NCBI RefSeq assembly: GCF_021729135.1 | Contig: NZ_JAJTWW010000004.1 | Location: 248,001-312,000 of the forward strand | Reading direction: 5' to 3' | Length of the DNA: 64,000 nt | Source: Brevibacterium daeguense | GTDB lineage: Bacteria; Actinomycetota; Actinomycetes; Actinomycetales; Brevibacteriaceae | Shown: piece after piece, positions 49,827 through 58,355 of the stretch | Position numbering within the stretch: the first letter of the stretch is position 1 | Layout of the letters: each line of letters opens with the position of its first letter | Position numbers and translations under genes: made by a program | The notes under the pieces: model-generated | Databases searched by the model: none | The model's input: the letters and a program-made list of their open reading frames with translations, nothing else | Told to the model about the DNA's origin: nothing

Positions 49827-51175
49827 CCGGCCACCGCCTCGGCGACGCAGTCCCGCAGCGAGGCGAAGACGACGTCCACGCCGATATTGCCGGGAGCGTA
49901 GTGCGCCCACTTCGCCGAATTCGTCATCACGACGCGCACCGAGTCGGCCATGAACGGTGTCAGGTAGTTGCAGGTGTCGGTGAGGATCGTGACCTCGGCC
50001 TGCCGCAGCGTGCTGTGGTCGTCGGGGTGGTCGACCTCGAGGGCGTGCAAGGTGGACCGCGCGGTGTTGACCCAGATGGGAATCCGCGGCTTCCCGTCGG
50101 CTCGGCCAGGAGACTTCAGCTGCCCCGCCGGCCCCGGCTGCCGTGCTGCCCCCGGTTGCTGTGCTGCCCGCTGGTGTCGCCGCAGCTCGGCCGCCAGCTG
50201 CCGCAGCTCCGCCAGCGAGGCGTGTGGGGTGCCCAGACTGACCGCGTCGATCCGCCGCCGGCCCTCGACGGTCGACAGCTCCCGCTGGGCGCCCTCGAGG
50301 TCCACGTTCCGCAGCCGCACCGTTCGGACCGTCGCAGGGTCACAGACGTCCGCCAGGTTCGGCGCCTCGGGGGTCACCCCGACGATGTGGAACAGGCCCA
50401 CTCCGCCGGAGGACGCAGCAGCCGCACCGAAGGCCTTGAGCTCGTCCTCCCCGACGTCCGCGGGCACGCCGGTGAGCACCGGAACCCCGTTGCCGGCCGC
50501 GCCTCCCACCAGGTAGCCCAGCAGCGGATACACGTGCTCGCCGCTGAAGTCGGCGCCGGTGAGGTCGGCGGCGTTTCCGAAGCCGGTACCACCGAAGTCG
50601 ACGCCGCTGCAGTCCACGTGCAGATCCGCTCGCCGGTGCTCGTCGAGGTGCAGCCCCGCCAGCGGCACCAGACCGGTGATCGCGGCGCAGATGTCGAGGA
50701 AGTCCCCGTAGCGGTCCGTGCGCGCGCCGAGCACCGAGTTCGCGAACACGATCGCGTTCGACTCCGCCCAGGCCACATGCTCACCGAACCCGGGCCGCAC
50801 GGGCAGCTGATACGGCGCGCACGTCCACGTCTCCTCGACGCCGAGGCGCCGGTACAGCTCCATGAGCTCCGCCCCGTGGGTGCGCAACTCCTCCGAGCGC
50901 GGCCGGATGCCGGGGTGGATCAGGTCGACCGAGCCGACGTTCGTGGTCGCCCGCACCCGGCACTGACCGCCCAGATCGACGAGCTTCCGCGCGAAGTCGA
51001 TCCCCGACCGACCGAGGTACAGGCAGGAGTCGATGTGAGCGTGGGCGATCTGCACCAATCGCTCGGCCCGCTTCACCCGGGCGATGCCCACCACCATCCG
51101 CATCGCCATCGCGACGGCAGGACCGTGCTCGCCGTCCAGCATCGCCTGCTGCTCGCGTGTGAGGCGGAGCGTCAC
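49823..51175 (-). CDS. Aconitase X large (catalytic) subunit
   Basis: A 450-residue AcnX catalytic subunit (DUF521). Conserved features include MLDGEHGPAVAMAMRMVVGIA, SCLYLG, VRATTNVGSVDLIHP, ESNAIVFANSVLGART and TDTCNYLTPF near the C-terminus, with cysteines that can bind an Fe-S cluster. A low-complexity Gln/Ala/Pro insert lies at about 335-360. With the small subunit it probably dehydrates a hydroxyproline-type substrate. GTG 51175 has AGGAG 6 nt upstream and overlaps the GntR stop by 4 nt, so regulator, both subunits and the aldo/keto reductase form one operon. Confidence 0.87.
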   Translation of the reverse strand: MTLRLTREQQAMLDGEHGPAVAMAMRMVVGIARVKRAERLVQIAHAHIDSCLYLGRSGIDFARKLVDLGGQCRVRATTNVGSVDLIHPGIRPRSEELRTHGAELMELYRRLGVEETWTCAPYQLPVRPGFGEHVAWAESNAIVFANSVLGARTDRYGDFLDICAAITGLVPLAGLHLDEHRRADLHVDCSGVDFGGTGFGNAADLTGADFSGEHVYPLLGYLVGGAAGNGVPVLTGVPADVGEDELKAFGAAAASSGGVGLFHIVGVTPEAPNLADVCDPATVRTVRLRNVDLEGAQRELSTVEGRRRIDAVSLGTPHASLAELRQLAAELRRHQRAAQQPGAARQPGPAGQLKSPGRADGKPRIPIWVNTARSTLHALEVDHPDDHSTLRQAEVTILTDTCNYLTPFMADSVRVVMTNSAKWAHYAPGNIGVDVVFASLRDCVAEAVAG

Positions 51176-51837
51176 GGGCTCTCCTCCCCTCCCGAGGCGG
51201 CCGCCGGCTCCGGCCGCTTGAAGTAGTACAGGTTCGTCCGCACCAGCTCCGCCGCCGCTTCCGCGTCCCCGGCCGCGATCAGGTCGACGAGCTCGCGGGC
51301 CTCCTCGGCGCTGCGCTGATTCACCGCAGCGGACTTGTCGCCGACCTCGCTCAGGCGGCTCTGGTCGCGCAGCTGGAGGCTGATCTCCGCCGCGCGGTCG
51401 CCCAGGCCCTGCCGCAGGAGCACCTCGTAGAACGCGCGGTCGGCCAGGAGGAAGGCCGCCCGATCCTGCCGCCGGGCAGCCGCCAGCGAGGCGTCTGCCA
51501 GCTCCCGCATCTGGTCCAGCTGCTCCGGTGTGCCCGACTGCGCCAGCCGCTCTGCTGCCGGCACCGCGAGCAGCACCCGGATCATCACGATCTCCTCCAG
51601 GTCGGCCTCCGTCACCGGCACCAGCCGATAGCCGCGGTTGGGCACCGCCTCGACGGTCCCCTCGGCGACGAGGGACATCATCGCCTCGCGCACCGGACTC
51701 AGCGAGATGCCCAGCTGCTTGGCCAGCCCGGCCGCGGAGTAGACCGTGTGCTCGGCGAGCTCGCCGACGGTGATCGCCTGCCGGATCTCCGCCAACGCGT
51801 GCTCGCGCAGCGACGGTCCACGTTCAAAACGTCTCAT
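51172..51837 (-). CDS. GntR/FadR-family regulator (FCD type)
   Basis: A 221-residue regulator. The N-terminal winged helix-turn-helix is at about 10-75 (AGLAKQLGISLSPVREAM...) and the helical FCD sensor domain occupies about 85-205. It heads the AcnX operon and faces the flavoenzyme gene, so it probably controls both in response to the pathway substrate. ATG 51837 is chosen: a GGAGGGAG sequence lies upstream and this keeps the CRP/GlxR-like box and palindrome outside the gene. An ATG at 51876 is the alternative. Confidence 0.85.
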   Translation of the reverse strand: MRRFERGPSLREHALAEIRQAITVGELAEHTVYSAAGLAKQLGISLSPVREAMMSLVAEGTVEAVPNRGYRLVPVTEADLEEIVMIRVLLAVPAAERLAQSGTPEQLDQMRELADASLAAARRQDRAAFLLADRAFYEVLLRQGLGDRAAEISLQLRDQSRLSEVGDKSAAVNQRSAEEARELVDLIAAGDAEAAAELVRTNLYYFKRPEPAAASGGEESP

Positions 51838-51875
51838 CGAGGATCGCTCCCTCCAGACCCGGGCCTTGACAGACA

Positions 51876-51913
51876 TGTGATCCAGTTCACACAATCAAGG
51901 GTAATCGATTACC
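51876..51913. promoter_or_regulatory. CRP/GlxR-like box and 14-bp palindrome between GntR and flavoenzyme genes
   Basis: TGTGATCCAGTTCACA (51876-51891) matches the TGTGA-N6-TCACA pattern of CRP/GlxR. Just downstream, GGTAATCGATTACC (51900-51913) is a perfect 14-bp palindrome suited to the local GntR regulator. Together they suggest combined catabolite and substrate control of both transcripts. Confidence 0.6.
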
Positions 51914-52042
51914 GATCACAATGCCCGGATCAACAACACCCCAAATACCCGACGTCCCGGATGCTCTTCGCGGCCCGTTCGCCGTTCGCCTTGCACAGGA
52001 GCCAGGCGCCCGGCGAGCAGACCGGGAAGGCGGGAGGAAACC

Positions 52043-54184
52043 ATGAAGGCCGATCCCCTGCTCCAGCCGTACCGGCTCGGGCCCCTGACGCTGCGCAACC
52101 GCATCATCTCCACCTCTCACGAGCCCGCCTACACCGAGGACGGGATGCCCAAGGACCGCTACCGCCTCTACCACCTGGAGAAGGCCCGCGGCGGGGTCGG
52201 GATGACAATGATCGGCGGCTCGGCGATCGTGTCCCCGGACTCCCCGGCGGCCTTCGGCAACATCGACCTGTCCACCGACGAGGTCGTTCCCTGGCTGGCC
52301 AAGCTCACCGACGACTGCCACACGCTGGGGACGGCGGTGACGATCCAGGTCACACACCTCGGCGCTCGCACCACGAGCTATGCCGGCGACTGGCTGCCCA
52401 CCGTCTCGCCCAGCCGCTACCGGGAGCCCGCGCACCGGTCCTTCACGAAAGCCGCGGAGGACTTCGACATCGAGCGGATCGTCGCCGACTACGCCGCCGC
52501 GGCCCGGCGGGTGGCGGCCGCAGGCCTCGACGGGCTGGAGCTGCAGCACTACGGACACCTGCTCGACTCCTTCGTCACACCGTGGCTCAACCACCGCGAC
52601 GACGAGTTCGGCGGCTCGCTGGAGAACCGGCTGCGCTTCCCGCTCATGGTCATCGACGCCGTGCGCGCCGCGGTCCCGGACGACTTCCTGGTCGGCATCC
52701 GCATGAGCGTCGACGAACACCGCCCCGACGGCATCACCGAGGCCGACGCCGTCGAGATCCTCAAGATCTACGCGGCACACGGCATCGACTTCCTGTCGCT
52801 GACCGCGGGGACGATCGAATCCGACCGGACGCTGGCGGCGACCATTCCCGGCATGGGCACCCCTTCCGCCCCGTTCCTCGACGCGTGCAAGCGGGTGCGG
52901 GCGCAGATCCCGATCCCGGTCCTGCACGCCACCCGGATTGCCGACGTCCCGACCGCGCGGCACGCGATCGCCGACGGCTGCGTCGACCTCATCGGCATGA
53001 CGCGCGCGCAGCTGGCCGACCCGTACCTGGTCGACAAGATCGCGAGCGGGCAGGAGGACGACATCCGACCCTGCGTGGGGGCGAACCTGTGCCTGGACGG
53101 GATCTATGCCTCCGGCTCGGCGACGTGCATCCACAATCCGGCGACCGGGCGTGAGCAGACGCTGCCGCAGGTGCTTCCCGTCGCCGGGGCGGGAGCCGCC
53201 ACCCGCCGAGTGGTGGTCGTCGGTGCCGGGCCGGCCGGGCTCGAAGCCGCCCGCGTGTGCGGCGTTTACGGCCACGACGTCACCGTGCTCGAGGCGGCGG
53301 CCACCTACGGCGGTCAGGTGCAGCTTGCGGCGCGGTCGCCGCGCCGGCGGGACCTGATCGGGATCGTGGACTGGCGCTATCAGCAGGCGCTCAAGCACGG
53401 CGTGAAGTTCCGGTTCAACTCGCTGGCCGACGAGGCGCTGGTCCGCGGCCTGAGCCCGGACGTGGTCATCGTCGCTACCGGCGGGATGCCGGACTCTGAG
53501 GTGGGCGCCGGCGGCCGATTCGTCCATGACGTGTGGGACGTCATGACCGATCAGGTTCCGCCGGGCCGCGTGCTCGTCTACGACGACCACGGCCTCTACC
53601 CCGCCCTCGACGCAGTCGAACGGCTCGCCGAGCGCGGTTCCGAGGTCGTCTACGTGACTCCGGAGCGGATGATCGGCATCGACGTGGGCGCGATGAACTC
53701 ACCGGCCTACCTCGAGGCCTTCGGACGCCACGGCGTGCAGGTGCGGCTCACGGAGCGGGTCACGGAGGTCGCGCGGGGCGGCAGGAGCGGCCCTCTGCGG
53801 GTCACCGTGCGCAACGAGTATACGGACGCGGAGACCGAGCTCGAGGTCGACGCCGTGGTCGTCGACCACGGCACCGTCCCGAACGACGAGCTCTACTTCG
53901 CGCTCAAGGAAGCCTCCGCCAATCGCGGGTTCGTGGAGCTCGAGAAGCTCCTGCGACCCCTGGCATACGCACGCGGTTCCGCAGGCGTGGAGGACCCGGC
54001 GACCCAACGGGCTCCTGCCACGGCAGCAGCGGAGGCGGAAAGCTCCGCCGCGACCGCCGCGGTGCCCGCCGGCGCCTCGTCCGCGGAGTCCGAGTTCCAG
54101 CTGTTTCGGATCGGCGACGCCGTCAGCAGCCGCAACATCCACGCCGCCGTCCTCGACGCGCTCCGAATCGGGCTGCTGGTCTGA
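52043..54184 (+). CDS. OYE-like/pyridine nucleotide-disulfide fusion flavoenzyme (N-methylproline demethylase-like)
   Basis: A 713-residue oxidoreductase. Residues about 1-365 form an FMN barrel of the Old Yellow Enzyme type, and residues about 385-713 an FAD/NAD(P)-binding domain with VVVGAGPAGLEAAR at about 392. This is the layout of dienoyl-CoA reductase, trimethylamine dehydrogenase and stachydrine/N-methylproline demethylases. Between the domains are Cys344, Cys350 and Cys362; the second position of the classic four-cysteine 4Fe-4S motif is Ala347. The partnership with AcnX favours N-methyl-hydroxyproline or N-methylproline as substrate, which is inference. A low-complexity Ala/Glu/Ser insert lies near 645-675. 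GGGAGG precedes the ATG. Confidence 0.86.
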   Translation: MKADPLLQPYRLGPLTLRNRIISTSHEPAYTEDGMPKDRYRLYHLEKARGGVGMTMIGGSAIVSPDSPAAFGNIDLSTDEVVPWLAKLTDDCHTLGTAVTIQVTHLGARTTSYAGDWLPTVSPSRYREPAHRSFTKAAEDFDIERIVADYAAAARRVAAAGLDGLELQHYGHLLDSFVTPWLNHRDDEFGGSLENRLRFPLMVIDAVRAAVPDDFLVGIRMSVDEHRPDGITEADAVEILKIYAAHGIDFLSLTAGTIESDRTLAATIPGMGTPSAPFLDACKRVRAQIPIPVLHATRIADVPTARHAIADGCVDLIGMTRAQLADPYLVDKIASGQEDDIRPCVGANLCLDGIYASGSATCIHNPATGREQTLPQVLPVAGAGAATRRVVVVGAGPAGLEAARVCGVYGHDVTVLEAAATYGGQVQLAARSPRRRDLIGIVDWRYQQALKHGVKFRFNSLADEALVRGLSPDVVIVATGGMPDSEVGAGGRFVHDVWDVMTDQVPPGRVLVYDDHGLYPALDAVERLAERGSEVVYVTPERMIGIDVGAMNSPAYLEAFGRHGVQVRLTERVTEVARGGRSGPLRVTVRNEYTDAETELEVDAVVVDHGTVPNDELYFALKEASANRGFVELEKLLRPLAYARGSAGVEDPATQRAPATAAAEAESSAATAAVPAGASSAESEFQLFRIGDAVSSRNIHAAVLDALRIGLLV

Positions 54185-54208
54185 ACTGCTGGGCAGCGCC
54201 GACCTCGC

Positions 54209-54623
54209 TCACCTGCTCGTGTCGCAATCACTCGGTGACAGGGCCGCGACGAAGTCCCGGTACGAGTCCGACTCCTCCATCAGCTCATCGTGGGTGCCGC
54301 GAGCGATGACCTGGCCTCGCTCCACCAGCACTTCGTCGGCGTCGACGCCGGTCGGCAGCCGGACCGGCTCGAGGACCAGTTCGCAGCTCGTCGTCGCCTG
54401 CTCTCCGTTCTCCCGCAGTAACGAGTCGCCGCTCTCCCCTGCGACCGGCCTGCCGTCTTCCGCCACCGGCGATCCGCCGCTCTCACCCACCAGAGACGGT
54501 TTCGGCCGACTCCGGCTCCTCCATTTCCCGGACACGGCCGACCGCCGCAAACCCGGACTGGAGCATGTCCATCCTGTGCGGCAGATGGAGGAAGTCTGCG
54601 CCCGGAAGGAGAAGGGCGAGGCC
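54209..54623 (-). pseudogene. ABC exporter remnant, C-terminal part
   Basis: Two frames hold pieces of an ABC exporter. In one, 54483-54623 codes the end of the membrane domain (LLLPGADFLHLPHRMDMLQSG, then VGRVREMEEPE). After a frame change, 54209-54480 goes into the start of a nucleotide-binding domain (LVLEPVRLPTG) and jumps to its end (DADEVLVERGQVIARGTHDEL and YRDFVAALSP), so Walker A, the signature and Walker B are missing. The gene is therefore dead. The N-terminal half of a similar gene is on the other side of two inserted genes, at 56319-56576. Confidence 0.72.
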
Positions 54624-54666
54624 TGAATGCGCCGGGCGGCCGGGGCCACCGGTGGATAATCGGCCC

Positions 54667-55332
54667 ATGGCTACTACTACCTGCCCCTATTGTGAAAATA
54701 AGGCCCACATGACGCCCCGGTGGGGACGCATCAGCAAGAATGACGACCGGATCCAGTTCGCGGCTAGCTGCGACTACTGCGCAGGCCTAGTCGTAGCCGA
54801 GACTGGGTTCTTCACCAACAGTTTGGGCGAGAACTCTACGCAGCTTGGGCACGTTCAAGCACTTATCGAAAAGCACCCGGGAATCAATTGGTCTTGGCGC
54901 CCGCGCCCGGAACTCCACGTCTCATTCGAGCACGCGCCGGAGCACATTGAACAAGCCGCGGTTGAAGCGCATTCCGGTCGCCACTACGGCAACTACATGT
55001 CAGCAATCCTGATGGCCCGAACCGTAATCGAAGCAACGGCAAAGCACCTGGAGAAGGACAAGGCGAAAGGCAATCTCTTCGAGAAAATCGACATGCTGCT
55101 CGAAAGCGGCCACATCACCAAGCGAACAGCGGAGTTCGCGCACGCGATCAGGCAGATCGGCAACGACATGGCCCACGGAGATATCTCCGAGCCCGTCGAG
55201 GCCATCGACGCTGAGCAATCCTTGCGCTTGATGGATGAGGTGCTAGCCGACGCGTTCGAGTATCCGGCGATCCACAGCGATCTCCTCGAGACCTACCGCG
55301 AACGGAAGCAGCAACGAGGGCAACGCTCGTGA
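54667..55332 (+). CDS. DUF4145-domain protein
   Basis: A 221-residue protein. The N-terminus carries a zinc-ribbon-like pair (CPYCENK and CDYCAG). Residues about 110-205 match DUF4145 with ARTVIEATAKHLEKDK, KIDMLLESGHITKRTAEFAHAIRQIGNDMAHGD. DUF4145 proteins are often fused to or near restriction and defence genes; the function is not settled. A GATAAT hexamer ends 6 nt before the ATG, so the gene may be leaderless. Its GC is well below the window average. It is convergent with the following gene and both sit between two halves of an ABC exporter remnant. Confidence 0.78.
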   Translation: MATTTCPYCENKAHMTPRWGRISKNDDRIQFAASCDYCAGLVVAETGFFTNSLGENSTQLGHVQALIEKHPGINWSWRPRPELHVSFEHAPEHIEQAAVEAHSGRHYGNYMSAILMARTVIEATAKHLEKDKAKGNLFEKIDMLLESGHITKRTAEFAHAIRQIGNDMAHGDISEPVEAIDAEQSLRLMDEVLADAFEYPAIHSDLLETYRERKQQRGQRS

Positions 55333-55347
55333 GTTGGTGTCGAGACC

Positions 55348-56064
55348 TTACTTTGTCTCAACGTCAGGCTCTTGCTCGTCCTTCGGTGGCTGAAGGCGTC
55401 GCATCAGGTCGTCGGTCCGGCGACGCTGTTCTTCGGCGGCCTTGAGCTTCGCCTCGTGGCGTTCGGGAGTCAAGGCAATTTCGAGCGTCTCGGCGATGCC
55501 ACTTAGTCGCCTGTCGAGTACTCCGCGCTGATTGTCGGTCGCATTCCGGACCTGCTTGATCCGCTGCTCCACGTCGTGGTCCGAATGGACCGTGCGCACC
55601 ATCCCCTTCAAGTGCTTCACGGAGAGAGTGAACGGAACCTCATCCTCACCGAATCGCACATCGCGCTCGGGGCCAACGTAGCCGAGCGTCACCGTGAACG
55701 TATCGGGAATCGGAACCTCATCCTCATCAACGGTTCGGAAGGCGATTACAGCTCTCCATTCCTGGCCTGGCGCAAACACCGGTATCCGATGGCTGAGCGC
55801 GCTCCTCAGCATTGCTCCGAGGTCGTCGAGAGTCGGCTCGCCGTGGCTAACTAAGTCGTCGAAGCTCACGTCGAGATCGAGCGCTGGGGTAAGCCCGTAA
55901 TTCTTGAGCACGAACTCGATCTTCCCCGACCTGACATCAGCCTCGATCGTGGGCACGACAACGGGCCGAGCGGAGTCTTTCGCTATCCGCTTTTGTGCGT
56001 TGAGGGACCGGATGGCCATAACTGCCGTCACAACTGCTGCCAGCGCCGCTATTGCTGTCCACAT
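55348..56064 (-). CDS. Hypothetical membrane-anchored protein with coiled-coil tail
   Basis: A 238-residue protein. One N-terminal membrane helix (MWTAIAALAAVVTAVMAIRSL) is followed by a beta-rich middle (VPTIEADVRSGKIEFVLKNYG) and a charged, Arg/Glu-rich C-terminal region that looks coiled-coil (ERHEAKLKAAEEQRRRTDD). I do not recognise the family. ATG 56064 has AAAGGA 6 nt upstream. It is convergent with the DUF4145 gene, 15 bp between the stops, and shares its lower GC, so both probably arrived together. Confidence 0.7.
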   Translation of the reverse strand: MWTAIAALAAVVTAVMAIRSLNAQKRIAKDSARPVVVPTIEADVRSGKIEFVLKNYGLTPALDLDVSFDDLVSHGEPTLDDLGAMLRSALSHRIPVFAPGQEWRAVIAFRTVDEDEVPIPDTFTVTLGYVGPERDVRFGEDEVPFTLSVKHLKGMVRTVHSDHDVEQRIKQVRNATDNQRGVLDRRLSGIAETLEIALTPERHEAKLKAAEEQRRRTDDLMRRLQPPKDEQEPDVETK

Positions 56065-56318
56065 GCGAGATCCTTTCGCTCTACCAAGCAACCCACTTCA
56101 ACCGAGTTTCGCATGACCCGTTACGGCGTGTACGTGTCTTCTCTGACGTTGGAACCATGCATTTCAGAGACCTCACCTCGACCACCTCGGCCGGTCGATC
56201 AGCCTCCACCAACCCGCGGCTGCCAGACCGGCGCCCTCCAATGGTTCGACCTCACGTTGACCAACGGGGCCAGCCTCATCCTCAACGGCCACCTGATGTT
56301 CGCCGACCTCCACGGCCC
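56065..56318. other. Insert boundary, no gene seen
   Basis: These bases separate the hypothetical membrane-protein gene from the ABC exporter remnant. Short protein-like pieces appear in several frames, but none can be followed as a gene, and no transposon terminal repeat or target duplication was recognised. Confidence 0.4.
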
Positions 56319-56576
56319 CATCACCGAGTCCAGTTCCGCCAGCGACTCCTCCGACAGCTCCTGCGCTCTGGCGATCAGCGGCCTGCACACGGCGAAGAGG
56401 AGAACGACGATGGCGGCTGAAGCTACTGCGACTCCCAACAGCCGGACTTCGAGGAGCGCCATCAGCGCGAAGGTCCCGATGAGCAGCACGGATCCGTTAA
56501 CCAGGCCGACCACGCTGGACGACGCCGCCTCCCGCAGGAGCGCCGAATCACTCGTCACCCGTTTGATGCTCCGGCG
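56319..56576 (-). pseudogene. ABC exporter remnant, membrane-domain part
   Basis: A minus-strand open frame codes a typical piece of an ABC exporter membrane domain: KRVTSDSALLREAASSSVVG, then two helices (SVLLIGTFALMALLEVRLLG and AVASAAIVVLLFAVCRPLI) and RAQELSEESLAELDSVM, where the sequence loses the family pattern. There is no start codon or ribosome site in the right place. It is collinear with the C-terminal remnant at 54209-54623, so both come from one gene that was split by the two-gene insert and has decayed. Confidence 0.7.
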
Positions 56577-56912
56577 ACCGATGTAGCAGCGACACGGCCC
56601 GACCTGCTGACGCCTTTCGTCCTCGCGTCGGGGACGACGCCCCTGCTCTCGACGCCCCGCGCTCTCACCGACGATCGCGTCGGGGACGACCCCCTCGGCT
56701 CTTGCCGCGATCCTGCCGGCCACCCGTGCATTAGGCGAAGAGGAGATCGTCCCGTAGGCTAGTCGCAGAAGTAGTCGTAGCAGTAAGTCCGTCACATTGC
56801 GGACCGGACGGCCCCTGTGGGTCGAACGGGGCGTCGATAAGCGGTTTGCAACATGCCGCTTCGCCCCCGCTGGAACCCCGGCGGGTTTACCCCCGAAAGA
56901 AAAGAGGCCACC
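56577..56912. other. Upstream region and long leader of the cold-shock gene
   Basis: No protein gene is supported. The part nearest the csp gene (about 56750-56912) probably contains its promoter and a long 5' leader, as in other csp genes. A small inverted repeat (CCCGCTGG...CCGGCGGG) is near 56868. Promoter boxes cannot be fixed. Confidence 0.5.
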
Positions 56913-57116
56913 ATGGCCACCGGTACTGTCAAATGGTTCAACTCCGAAAAGGGCTTCGGCTTCATCTCCCCGGACGACAACTCCGCTGACATCTTCGTTC
57001 ACTTCTCCGCCATCGAAGGCTCCGGCTACAAGGAGCTGCAGGAGGGCCAGAAGGTTTCCTTCGAGACGACCCAGGGCCCCAAGGGCCTGCAGGCCTCCTC
57101 GGTCAACCCGGCCTGA
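56913..57116 (+). CDS. cspA: Cold-shock protein
   Basis: A 67-residue single cold-shock domain, a nucleic-acid-binding beta barrel acting as an RNA chaperone. The RNA-binding motifs RNP1 (KGFGFIS) and RNP2 (DIFVHFSAI) are both intact, and the start ATGTVKWFN is standard. The length is normal. AAAAGAGG lies 6 nt before ATG 56913. The open frame continues upstream without a start. A strong hairpin terminator follows the stop by 16 bp. Confidence 0.96.
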   Translation: MATGTVKWFNSEKGFGFISPDDNSADIFVHFSAIEGSGYKELQEGQKVSFETTQGPKGLQASSVNPA

Positions 57117-57132
57117 TCCAGCCCGGCGCTGA

Positions 57133-57168
57133 AAGCGGCCGCTCTCCCTTCGGGGAGGGCGGCCGCTT
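57133..57168 (+). terminator. Cold-shock gene terminator
   Basis: 16-nt arms (57133-57148 and 57153-57168) pair with one G-T wobble around a TTCG tetraloop. The hairpin follows the cspA stop by 16 bp. No T-run follows, as is common in actinomycetes. Confidence 0.88.
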
Positions 57169-57266
57169 CGCTGTCGATGGCAGGGCCGTCCCACCGGACC
57201 CGTGCGCCGGTCGCCCTCCGACGCGTGACGGAAGAACGCGATCCCCTCGCCGGGCAGCCGACGAAG

Positions 57267-58265
57267 TCAGGCCCGGTGTCCCCGCTCTGATGCGCGGGAG
57301 TAGGCCGTGGCCGTCCAGAGCTGCATGAGCGCGTAGGCACGGTAGGGCCGCCACGGTTCGGCGAGCGCCTCGGCCTCCCGGGGAGTCACCTGCTCGCGGC
57401 CGGTCCGTTCGGCGATGGCCCGGCGCACCACGAGATCACCGGGCACGAACGCGTCCGCGTCCGAGGTGCTGCGCAGCATGAGGTAGTCCACGGTCCACGG
57501 GCCGATTCCCGGCACTGCGAGCATCCGCTCGCGCCACTCGCGGGAAGCACTGTGCATGGAAGACGTCCCCGCGGGGACGCCCCCGCAGTCCTCTGCCGGT
57601 CCCGGCCTCCATGCTGCCGGTCCCGGCGCCCATGTGGGAATACGCCGCCCCTCTTCCGGCGCGGAGGGCTCCCAACTGGGGACGCGCGCGAACTCCGCGG
57701 CCAGTCCCACGATCGCCCTCCCCCGCATCCGAGGCATCCCGATCGTTCTGGAGACTTCCTCCGGATCCAGCGCGGCCACCTCGGCGGGAGTCGGGAAGCG
57801 GACACCGTCGGGGCTGTACTCCGCATGGAAGCGCGCGTCCAGGACGCGTGCGCGCGCCAGCGAGATCTGCTGGCCCAGCACGGCGAAGACCGCGGTCTGG
57901 AACGAGTCGAAGGTGCCGGGAACGCGGATGCCGGGCTGGGCCGCGACGAGTGATCCGATGACCGGATCGTCGGCGAGTGCCGCTGTGATGGCGGCCGGGT
58001 CGGCGTCGAGGTCGAGGAACTGCCGGACCTGGGCGAGCACCGGCTCGTGATGGTCCGGATCGCCGCCGAGGCGCACGACCGTCACGCTGTCGTCCTCGCC
58101 GGGCAGGTCGATCTCGAGGGGAATCGGACCGCCGGGGGCCACGAGGACCCGCGAGTACGTGCGACCGTCGAGCGCATCGACGCCCTCGACCGCGTGAGCG
58201 GCCAGGAATCCTGCGAATCCGCCGGTGTCGAACGGTGGATGGAAGACAAGCCGGTGTTCGATCAT
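57267..58265 (-). CDS. DNA-3-methyladenine glycosylase II (AlkA-type)
   Basis: A 332-residue base-excision glycosylase. An N-terminal AlkA-type domain (about 1-95) is followed by the helix-hairpin-helix-GPD domain with the VFAVLGQQISLARARVL helix, LAVPGIGPWTVDYLM hairpin and the catalytic Asp in DAFVPGD. A Pro/Ala/Gly-rich insert of about 40 residues lies between helices in the middle (around 200-240), which is unusual. It removes alkylated purines. ATG 58265 is used; a GTG three codons earlier is possible. It is divergent from the homocysteine methyltransferase gene. Confidence 0.85.
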   Translation of the reverse strand: MIEHRLVFHPPFDTGGFAGFLAAHAVEGVDALDGRTYSRVLVAPGGPIPLEIDLPGEDDSVTVVRLGGDPDHHEPVLAQVRQFLDLDADPAAITAALADDPVIGSLVAAQPGIRVPGTFDSFQTAVFAVLGQQISLARARVLDARFHAEYSPDGVRFPTPAEVAALDPEEVSRTIGMPRMRGRAIVGLAAEFARVPSWEPSAPEEGRRIPTWAPGPAAWRPGPAEDCGGVPAGTSSMHSASREWRERMLAVPGIGPWTVDYLMLRSTSDADAFVPGDLVVRRAIAERTGREQVTPREAEALAEPWRPYRAYALMQLWTATAYSRASERGHRA

Positions 58266-58355
58266 GATTCCCACCCTGTCACGGGTTCCGAGCGGGGCCG
58301 CCGACTGTCACAATTCAGGGACCGAATCCGGACCACAGCTCCCAGGGAGGCCGAC

